NCBI GenBank assembly: GCA_947472765.1
Contig: CANJCM010000033.1
Location: 1-47,180, forward strand
DNA from: Opitutia bacterium
Lineage (GTDB): Bacteria > Verrucomicrobiota > Verrucomicrobiia > Opitutales > Opitutaceae
Direction of reading: 5' to 3'
DNA length: 47,180 bases
Position 1 is the first letter of the stretch. Every line of letters starts with the position of its first letter. The position numbers and the translations under genes are program-made. The notes beneath the pieces were generated by a model. That model did not search any database. It was not told where the DNA came from and saw nothing but the letters and a program-made list of their open reading frames with translations. Of the stretch, positions 41,323-47,180 are shown one piece after another.

Positions 41323-42846
41323 TCACTTCTTCGGCAAGGCCTCGACGAGGAGCGCCAGGGCCTTGTTTAGATCCACGGCACCGGGCGTCGCACCCTTGAA
41401 GTGACCAAGACGCACCACGACGAGATCGTGAGCGGGATCGATCAAGGTGATCTGCCCGCCCGCGCCGGCCATGTAATAGACATCCCGCGGCAGCGGGAAC
41501 CGATCGTCGGAATTGATCCAGAAAAGTCCGCCGTAGTTCGGCCGCAGGTCGGCGACCCACGCGGGCGCCGCGGTGCGGGAAAACTTCACGAAGCCCTCGG
41601 GCAGCATCCGCTGGCCGTTCCAGACGCCGTCCTGCAGATAGAGATTCGCCAGCCGCGCCCAATCACGGGCCGAGCCGTAGTCATAGCCCTGCGTGAGAAA
41701 ATTCCCCCACGGGTCCGTCTCAATCAGCATCGAGCGGATGCCGATCTTGTCGAAGAGAGCTCGCTGCGGGTACGAGAGGTATTCCTCGCCGCGCTTTTCC
41801 ACCGCGAGCCGGATGAGATAATTCACCAGCACCGGATCCGTGTTGTGATAGCGCCCGACCGTCGCCGGCGGCCACTGCAGCGGCCGGGTCGCCGCGTATT
41901 TGAACGCGTTGATCGCACCCGTGTAGAGATAGACGTGATCCGGATAAGGACCGTTCGGGTCGAAATCGGGATCCTGCGGCGCGCGGATGCGCAGTCCGCT
42001 CGACATGTGCGCGAGGTCGGCGATGCGGATCTTCCCGCGCGGATCGCCCGCCGCCTGCCACTCGGGAATCGGCGCCGGCTGCCAGAGGTCGTACACGCCG
42101 TCCTTGATCAGCAGACCGAGCAAAGTCGCAGCGAGGCTCTTCCCCATCGACCACGCCTCGAGCGGTGTGTCCAGGTTCACGCGGTCACCGTAGCGCTCGG
42201 CGATGAGCCGGCCCTTCCATGTCACCACGAACGCGGCGGTCAAGCTCTCGGGATTGGCAAACGCGGCATCGACGGCCCGCGCGAGTTTCGCCGCGTCGAG
42301 TCCGTCCGGCAGCGGCTCCTTGGGCAACACGTCGCCCATGGGCCAGGGCTGCGTCATGGGATCAGGCAGGTTCTTCTTCACCTTCACCGGCGCGAAGAAG
42401 ATGCCATCCTCTTTCTCCGGAATTGTGACCGCGCCCTGATCGCCGAAGAACCGCGCGACGCGGACCTTGCCGTCTGGCAGCGCGACGCTCACGGATTTGG
42501 TCTTATAGTCGACCACCGGCTTGCCGAGTTTCGCGCGCTCCGCGTAGGGGCTGGTGAAGTAGCCGAGATTTTCGACCGCAAAGTCCACGTCGAAGCCGGA
42601 GATGAAGACGGCGGAACACACGACCTTCGCGAGTCCGGCCGCGTGATGGGACAGCGGGTCTCCCGGCGGCGGCACGTAAGGCGTGGGCAGCTCAAGCGCC
42701 TTGGCACGGGCCCGCAACGTCTCGTTGGTGGCCGACGGTACCGCCGGCACACCGGCTCCACCGGTCGGGAGCGGCGTTTGGGCCAGCAGAGAAGTGCTCA
42801 AAGCCATGACGGAAAAAATCACACCGGGGATGAATCGAATTTTCAT
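41323..42846 (-). CDS. secreted class-C-beta-lactamase-fold serine hydrolase
   Basis: A 507-residue exported hydrolase. The ATG at 42846 gives a signal peptide (MKIRFIPGVIFSVMALSTSLLA). A roughly 150-residue N-terminal part precedes the beta-lactamase/DD-peptidase domain. The active-site motifs are S233-x-x-K236 (SMGK), Y333-H-N335 (YxN, as in class C) and a late glycine-rich strand (YYMAGAGGQITLI) in place of the K-T-G box. These proteins (EstB/PBP-like) are usually esterases or peptidases, not resistance enzymes. No signal to suggest antibiotic breakdown is seen. It is convergent with the GT28-type gene and divergent from the GT4 gene. Confidence 0.88.
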   Translation of the reverse strand: MKIRFIPGVIFSVMALSTSLLAQTPLPTGGAGVPAVPSATNETLRARAKALELPTPYVPPPGDPLSHHAAGLAKVVCSAVFISGFDVDFAVENLGYFTSPYAERAKLGKPVVDYKTKSVSVALPDGKVRVARFFGDQGAVTIPEKEDGIFFAPVKVKKNLPDPMTQPWPMGDVLPKEPLPDGLDAAKLARAVDAAFANPESLTAAFVVTWKGRLIAERYGDRVNLDTPLEAWSMGKSLAATLLGLLIKDGVYDLWQPAPIPEWQAAGDPRGKIRIADLAHMSSGLRIRAPQDPDFDPNGPYPDHVYLYTGAINAFKYAATRPLQWPPATVGRYHNTDPVLVNYLIRLAVEKRGEEYLSYPQRALFDKIGIRSMLIETDPWGNFLTQGYDYGSARDWARLANLYLQDGVWNGQRMLPEGFVKFSRTAAPAWVADLRPNYGGLFWINSDDRFPLPRDVYYMAGAGGQITLIDPAHDLVVVRLGHFKGATPGAVDLNKALALLVEALPKK

Positions 42847-42917
42847 GGGGTATCCACGTGGACCACGGATTGAGCGGAGCCACCGTGCCAAGGTGAAAAG
42901 TCGGACGAAGGTACGCA

Positions 42918-42944
42918 AGGCCCGGCGGCGAGCGCCGGCCCTAC
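42918..42944. repeat. single arm of the TAGGGC element
   Basis: One arm, AGGCCCGGCGGCGAGCGCC followed by GGCCCTAC, with its own hairpin. Facing arm absent. It lies in the 296-bp divergent region upstream of the hydrolase gene. Confidence 0.65.
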
Positions 42945-43142
42945 ATTTTGTCGACATCGTTCCGGAATCACCGGGTTCGACTCCCAGCTTCCTGGTTTCC
43001 GGCTCAATCCGGTTTGGAGCCTGAAGCCAGGAATCCCCGAGATAAGGCGCCCGGCCCCCGCCATTAGTGGATTTCCTCCCCTTCTCCATTGTCCGCAATC
43101 CGCTTGGCCGAACGCCGAACGGCCCGCTAGCGTCCGTTCACC

Positions 43143-44360
43143 TTGTCCGCCGAGCCGCCTGTCATCGCGTACTTCTTCACCACGTTTCCGAAAACCACGG
43201 AATCCTTTCTGCAGCGAGAGATTATCGCGATGCGCGCGCTCGGGGTGAACCTCCGCATCTACTCGCTCTGGGGCGGAGGCGGAAAATTTCGCGGCGTGCC
43301 CGTGACGTCCTTCAACAAGTGGCGGCTGCTGACGCTGCTTTGGCTGATCCCGATGGAGTCGTGGCGCCGACCTGCGGTCCTCCGCGAACTGCTGCGTGGA
43401 CTCGTGACCCGGCGTCCGCCGTCGTGGCTGAACTTCTGGGAGAACATGCTCGGCGCCGGCTTCGCGTGCATCTTCGCGCGGGAGTTCCGCCGCGAGCCGC
43501 CGAGTTGGGTGCATGCCGCGTGGGGCGGCGCCCCGGCGACCGCGGCCTGGCTGCTCTGGCGATTGAATGGGACTCGTTACAGTGCCGCGGCCCACGCGTA
43601 TGACCTTTACGAGCACGGCGGCGACTGGTGGCTGAACGAAAAGCTCGGACCGGCCGTTTTCATCCACACCTCGACGGAAATGGGGAAACGCTCGTTGCTC
43701 GAACGTCGTCTGCCGCGCGAACAGATCCTCTGCATCCGGCGGGGCCTCGACCGTTTGCCGGAATTCAAGCCGTTGCGCCGTTCCCGCGCGCCGCTGCACC
43801 TGCTCTGCATTGCGCGGCTGGTCGAGAAAAAGGGCCTCGCGCACCAAATGCGAATCTACGCGGCGTTGCGCACGGCCGGCGTGCCGTTCGCCGCCCGGAT
43901 TGTGGGCGACGGTCCGTTGCGGCCGGAACTCGAGCGCCTCGCGGGGCATCTCGGAATCGCCGCCGATGTCACGTTCACCGGCCATCTGCCACAGCACGAG
44001 GTCTGGAACCAGCTCGCGTGGGCCGATGTGCTTCTGCACACGGGAATCGTCGCCGCCAGCGGCGATCGCGACGGACTGCCCAACGTGATTCCCGAAGCGA
44101 TGTCCATTGGCGTGATCGCCATCACCTCGCCCGCCGCCGCCACGACCGAGGCGATCACGCACGGCGTCACCGGCCTCGTCGCCCGCGTCGAGGATCCCTC
44201 CGAGTGGGTCGATGCGTTGCGCCGGCTTGGACACGACGACGCCTTTGCCGAGAAGCTCCGCACCTCCGCCCGCCGCTGGGTGGAGGAGAACTACGACGCG
44301 CACCGCAATGCCGCGCGGCTGCTCGCGCAGTTCCGCACCGCGATCGCCACCCCGGCGTGA
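43143..44360 (+). CDS. GT4-family glycosyltransferase
   Basis: Cytoplasmic-face glycosyltransferase of the GT-B/GT4 class, of 405 residues, probably adding a sugar to a surface polysaccharide or lipid-linked glycan. The only start that keeps the conserved N-terminus (VIAYFFTTFPKTTESFLQREI) is the TTG at 43143; no ATG or GTG is available before it. The sugar-nucleotide domain shows LLCIARLVEKKGLAHQ, ARIVGDGPLRPELE, VTFTGHLPQHEVW, and the E-x7-E motif region (GLPNVIPEAMSIGVIAI). Its stop overlaps the next gene by one base (TGATG), so it is coupled to a GT9 transferase. Confidence 0.88.
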   Translation: MSAEPPVIAYFFTTFPKTTESFLQREIIAMRALGVNLRIYSLWGGGGKFRGVPVTSFNKWRLLTLLWLIPMESWRRPAVLRELLRGLVTRRPPSWLNFWENMLGAGFACIFAREFRREPPSWVHAAWGGAPATAAWLLWRLNGTRYSAAAHAYDLYEHGGDWWLNEKLGPAVFIHTSTEMGKRSLLERRLPREQILCIRRGLDRLPEFKPLRRSRAPLHLLCIARLVEKKGLAHQMRIYAALRTAGVPFAARIVGDGPLRPELERLAGHLGIAADVTFTGHLPQHEVWNQLAWADVLLHTGIVAASGDRDGLPNVIPEAMSIGVIAITSPAAATTEAITHGVTGLVARVEDPSEWVDALRRLGHDDAFAEKLRTSARRWVEENYDAHRNAARLLAQFRTAIATPA

Positions 44361-45379
44361 TGAGCACCTCCGAACTCAGGTCCGTTGTCATTGTCCGGCC
44401 TGACCGGATCGGCGACGTTGTCCTATCCTCGTCCTGCCTCGCCCCAGTCCGCGCCGCCCTCCCCCAGGCGCAGATTCACTGGCTCGTTCAACCGCCGCTG
44501 CGTCCGCTGTTTCATCGGCATCCCGCGATCGCCGGATTGCTGAGTCCCGGGACCGGCCCGCTCTGGTCACGCGTCAACGATCTCGCCGCGGAGCTCCGCC
44601 GACTGCGCCCAGACGCGATCGCGTTGCTCCAGCCGAATCGCACGGTCGAACTCGCCGCGTGGCGCGCGGGGATTCCGATTCGGGCCGGTTTCGCGCGTCC
44701 GCGCTGCTGGCCGCAGTTTCTCACCCACGCGGTGCCGTACCGGAAGAGCGAGGGCGCGGAGCCGGAGGCCGCGATGAACTTTGCGGTGCTGGCGCTGCTC
44801 GGCGTGAGCCAACCCGGGAAGCTGGTGGCGCACGTGACACCGGATCCATCGGGCCGCGCCAGCGTTCACGCCCGCTTCGGGGCCGCCGTGGCGCGCTTGC
44901 CGCAGACCGCGATTTTTCACCTCGCCGCGCACGGACAGAAACAGCGCGTGCCACTGCCGGTCTTCGCCGAACTCGCGGGCTGGTTGCATAGCGAGTGCGG
45001 GCTGACAATTGGACTCGTCGGCCTCGAGACCGAACCGGCCGCAGCGGAGTTCGCGGCGCTCGCGGGCCTCGGCGCCGATGCGTTACTGGACCTGCGCGGC
45101 CAGACCGACCTCGTCGAAACGGCGGCCGTGCTGGAGCAAGCGGCGCTCTGCGTGGCCCGTGATAGCGGCCCGGCGCATCTGGCGGCGGCCCTGGGTTGTC
45201 CGACCCTGACGCTGTTTCCTGATCTGCGTCCGCTGGCGGGACCAACGCGCTGGACGCCGTTGGGACCGCGCGTGGAGGCGGTCGCAATCGGTGAAGGTGG
45301 GTTTCGCGCGGAGGAACTGCGAGCGGCGGCCTTGCGACTGCTGGCGCCGCGTGGGCGCGGCACAGCGCAGCGCATTTGA
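44360..45379 (+). CDS. GT9 heptosyltransferase-like glycosyltransferase
   Basis: A 339-residue transferase of the lipopolysaccharide heptosyltransferase group; it adds heptose or a related sugar to the core. The start ATG (44360) is shared with the stop of the GT4 gene. Visible are VVIVRPDRIGDVVLSSSCLA at the N-terminus and the C-terminal VARDSGPAHLAAALGCPTLTLF, both typical for GT9. The nucleotide-sugar site residues fit ADP-heptose users, but the sugar cannot be fixed. The stop codon lies inside a heptanucleotide array. With the GT4 gene it makes a two-gene envelope-glycan unit. Confidence 0.9.
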   Translation: MSTSELRSVVIVRPDRIGDVVLSSSCLAPVRAALPQAQIHWLVQPPLRPLFHRHPAIAGLLSPGTGPLWSRVNDLAAELRRLRPDAIALLQPNRTVELAAWRAGIPIRAGFARPRCWPQFLTHAVPYRKSEGAEPEAAMNFAVLALLGVSQPGKLVAHVTPDPSGRASVHARFGAAVARLPQTAIFHLAAHGQKQRVPLPVFAELAGWLHSECGLTIGLVGLETEPAAAEFAALAGLGADALLDLRGQTDLVETAAVLEQAALCVARDSGPAHLAAALGCPTLTLFPDLRPLAGPTRWTPLGPRVEAVAIGEGGFRAEELRAAALRLLAPRGRGTAQRI

Positions 45380-45545
45380 GATCTGAGAGACGGAGCGGTG
45401 GCACGAGTCTCCTGACCCGTGGTTGAATATCCGAACGGCTTACACGGGTCGGGAGACCCGTGCCACCCTCCTGGACCTCCGCCATCGGAGGTTAGAACGC
45501 CATTCGACCGCCGAATTCGCCACTCGGAATTCGCCACTTGCCCAT
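45373..45545. repeat. heptad arrays and a two-hairpin element at the GT9 gene end
   Basis: At 45373-45389 lies the TTTGAGA TCTGAGA array tail, which contains the GT9 stop codon. At 45397-45467 is an inverted element with GGTGGCACG on the left and CGTGCCACC on the right. At 45476-45491 is a small hairpin (CCTCCG / CGGAGG). At 45497-45545 is a 14-bp-periodic run, made of alternating GAATTCG and CCACTCG 7-mers. No gene lies in this gap. Confidence 0.75.
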
Positions 45546-45553
45546 CCCAACGA

Positions 45554-46240
45554 TCACTTCGGCGTGGGCGGCGGGAGGCCCTTCGGGATCGGCGGCGCTG
45601 TGGCGGTCGCGGCGGCGGCGGGGCTGCCGGGATACTTCGCCTCGAGGGTTTTGATCGCCGCGTCGCGGATGGCCGCGATGGCGGGTGAATTGTGCGGGAC
45701 CTCGACGGTCGTCTCGAGGTGGGTGTCCGCGGCAAGATAATTGACCGCGACGGAACAGAGCAGCGGCATCGCACCTTCCAACGGGCTGCCGGGGTTCAGG
45801 CCAAGCACGGCAACGCGGACATCCCACATTTCACCGCCGGTCGGCCTCGTCAGGGAGCGCTCGGGATTAGCCCGCGCGGACAACTGAAGATAGGTTTCCC
45901 GCGCGGCGGGATCTATTCGCGGCGCTCCGTCAGTGCCGAAGCCGACCTCGATGAAGATGTCCGAGGGAGCATTCTCAGGCGCCTCGAACATCCCGGCTCC
46001 GGCGAGTGCCACGTTGATGCAGGCGGCGATGATGGGCATCTGGACCGGGGTGCGATTCACCACCGCTGGTTTCGCCACCAAGCGGTACGACTGCCCCTGC
46101 GGTTTCGGGGCGTCCGGGGCACTGATCGAGTCCACCAGCACCTTGTACTTCGCGATGAACGGATTGCTGCACCCATTCGCGAACAGAAGTGTGGCAGCCA
46201 GGAACCCGAGGAGACGCGACGTGGACCGGGAGAAATTCAT
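45554..46240 (-). CDS. lipoprotein, DUF4136-like
   Basis: A 228-residue predicted lipoprotein. The signal MNFSRSTSRLLGFLAATLLF leads to an ANGC lipobox with Cys at about residue 24. The mature part (about 30-200) contains KYKVLVDSISAPDA, SYRLVAKPAVV, IFIEVGFGTDG and WDVRVAVLGLN, in the order seen in DUF4136-type outer-membrane lipoproteins, with a Pro/Ala-rich tail. Its role is unknown. It is downstream of ptsI (73 nt apart) on the same strand. Confidence 0.75.
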   Translation of the reverse strand: MNFSRSTSRLLGFLAATLLFANGCSNPFIAKYKVLVDSISAPDAPKPQGQSYRLVAKPAVVNRTPVQMPIIAACINVALAGAGMFEAPENAPSDIFIEVGFGTDGAPRIDPAARETYLQLSARANPERSLTRPTGGEMWDVRVAVLGLNPGSPLEGAMPLLCSVAVNYLAADTHLETTVEVPHNSPAIAAIRDAAIKTLEAKYPGSPAAAATATAPPIPKGLPPPTPK

Positions 46241-46293
46241 GCAATGCTCGTAAGGGCAGATATGCGGAGCCTCAAAATTGGCAAATGGCGCCG

Positions 46294-46311
46294 GGTAACG
46301 AGCCTGTTACC
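46294..46311. promoter_or_regulatory. hairpin between ptsI and the lipoprotein gene
   Basis: GGTAAC and GTTACC form a 6-bp stem around a 6-nt loop, 3 nt beyond the ptsI stop. No T-run follows, so termination is doubtful. Confidence 0.3.
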
Positions 46312-46313
46312 GC

Positions 46314-47180
46314 TTACTCCATCTGGACGCGGGAGCGGAAGAAGTTGTCACACCGGGCGTAAATTTCCTTCGGCGATGTCAGCGTGAGCGCCTCGGTCGC
46401 CAGGGCCCGCGCGTCATCCATCGTCATGTTGCGCACAATATACTTCACCGAAGGGAGCCAGGTCGGCGAGAGGCTGAGGCTGTCGATCCCGAGGCCCAGC
46501 AGCAGCGGCGCAAAAATCGGGTCACCAGCCATTTCGCCGCAGACACTGACCGGGAGATTCTGGCGATGCGCCTCCTCGACCACGTGCTTCAGCGTCCGCA
46601 GCACGGCCGGGTGCGTCGGCTCGTAAAGGTGGGCAATGCGATCGTTCACGCGGTCGATCGCGAGGAGGTATTGGATGAGATCGTTGGTGCCGATGCTGAA
46701 AAACGTGCACTGCCTGGCCAGCAGATCGGCCGTCGTCGCCGCGCTGGGGATTTCGATCATGATGCCGATTTCGAGGGACTCGTCGAACGGCACACCCCTG
46801 GCCTTCAACTCGGCCCGGCACTCGGCGACGATCGCGTTGGCGCGGGCGAGTTCCTCGACGCCGCTGATCATCGGATACATCATCTTCACCTTGCCGTAGA
46901 CGCTCGCCATCAGGATGGCACGGAGCTGCTCCTTGAAGATGTCCTGATGCTCGAGGCAGAAGCGGATCGCCCGGAAGCCCATGAAGGGGTTGTTTTCCTT
47001 CGGGAAGAGTTCGGTCTTGCCGGCCATCAGCTTGTCGCCGCCGAGGTCGAGCGTGCGGATCGTCACGGGCAAGGGCGCCATCGCCTCGACGACCGACTTG
47101 TAAGCGACGAACTGCTCCTGCTCCGTGGGGAAGCGCGCCGCGTTGAGAAACAGAAACTCGGTCCGGTAAAGCCCGATGCC
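46314..47180 (-). CDS. ptsI: phosphoenolpyruvate-protein phosphotransferase (PTS enzyme I), C-terminal part
   Basis: Starts the PTS phosphate relay by moving phosphate from PEP to HPr. Only the C-terminal 288 residues are in the window; the gene continues past 47180, and the frame is open to the edge, opening GIGLYRTEFLFL. The visible part is the PEP-binding TIM barrel: TIRTLDLGGDKL, FMGFRAIRFCL, IMIEIPSAATTADLL, FSIGTNDLIQYLLAIDR and the active Cys region VSVCGEMAGDP (Cys codon at 46539-46541). HPr and sugar EII genes are not in view; in Verrucomicrobiota the PTS is often only regulatory. Confidence 0.95.
   Translation of the reverse strand, partial: GIGLYRTEFLFLNAARFPTEQEQFVAYKSVVEAMAPLPVTIRTLDLGGDKLMAGKTELFPKENNPFMGFRAIRFCLEHQDIFKEQLRAILMASVYGKVKMMYPMISGVEELARANAIVAECRAELKARGVPFDESLEIGIMIEIPSAATTADLLARQCTFFSIGTNDLIQYLLAIDRVNDRIAHLYEPTHPAVLRTLKHVVEEAHRQNLPVSVCGEMAGDPIFAPLLLGLGIDSLSLSPTWLPSVKYIVRNMTMDDARALATEALTLTSPKEIYARCDNFFRSRVQME

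Noticed and set aside
41323-42846. Antibiotic resistance beta-lactamase
   Set aside because: The fold is shared by esterases and peptidases; the N-terminal extension and the lack of a K-T-G box do not favour a true beta-lactamase.
43628-44359. Upstream extension of the GT9 frame inside the GT4 gene
   Set aside because: Arg-rich sequence out of frame with the GT4 gene; the real GT9 N-terminus starts at 44360.
1-47180. Insertion sequence, prophage, integrase or tRNA gene
   Set aside because: No transposase, integrase, phage structural gene or tRNA-like cloverleaf could be recognised on either strand.

Overview
The window is a GC-rich bacterial chromosome segment. It carries about 40 protein genes, and no RNA gene, CRISPR array, prophage or insertion sequence that I can see. 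The gene styles suggest a Verrucomicrobiota member close to Opitutales: a roughly 1100-residue TonB receptor ending in Phe, many exported carbohydrate-active proteins with short signal peptides, a Gfo/Idh/MocA dehydrogenase, few clear Shine-Dalgarno sites, and many dispersed intergenic repeats. This placement is inference from gene content; no marker gene is present to prove it.

Layout. 0.3-6.8 kb, minus strand: aspartate-family amino acid and serine synthesis (thrC, lysC, hom, serA) with plsY translationally coupled to hom. 7.1-11.4 kb, plus: a two-gene RND efflux operon of the MdtABC type without an outer-membrane channel gene. 11.6-13.3 kb, minus: a lone receiver protein and an L-2-hydroxyglutarate oxidase. 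13.5-19.1 kb, plus: an exported set made of a BNR/sialidase-fold protein, a Tat-exported amidohydrolase/lactonase and, overlapping it by 4 nt, a Kelch + glucose/sorbosone dehydrogenase + di-heme fusion. 19.2-20.6 kb, minus: a DUF3892-like protein, a small protein and an uncharacterised membrane protein. 20.9 kb: an RRM RNA-binding protein. 21.7-25.1 kb, minus: a TonB-dependent receptor. 25.3-29.2 kb: a heme-binding-domain protein, a secreted lectin-fold protein, a VIT/CCC1 transporter, a DUF2306 membrane protein, a small membrane protein and an EthD protein. 29.5-31.2 kb: an orphan CHASE4 histidine kinase. 31.2-34.4 kb: a secreted beta-helix protein and a secreted esterase. 34.7-38.9 kb: an exported glutathione peroxidase, a Gfo/Idh dehydrogenase with a class III aminotransferase, and a lipoprotein. 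39.0-45.4 kb: envelope glycan and lipid genes (SDR + GT28-type transferase; GT4 + GT9) around a secreted class-C-beta-lactamase-fold hydrolase. 45.6-47.2 kb: a lipoprotein and the C-terminal half of PTS enzyme I, cut by the window edge.

Two things stand out. The first is a likely periplasmic sugar-oxidation cassette at 13.5-19.1 kb: a heme-bearing sugar dehydrogenase fused to a Kelch propeller, coupled to a lactonase-like enzyme. The second is an unusually rich set of intergenic repeats of at least four kinds: (a) modules of three TTAGYG hexamers spaced 10-11 bp, arranged as large inverted repeats, in the two gaps near 21.3 and 41.1 kb, both between convergent gene ends; (b) degenerate arrays with a strict 7-bp period but a different unit at each site; (c) 70-100-bp elements built from two facing hairpins; (d) CTCCGCG-rich arrays on both sides of the esterase gene. 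No transposase or RAYT gene is present to explain them.
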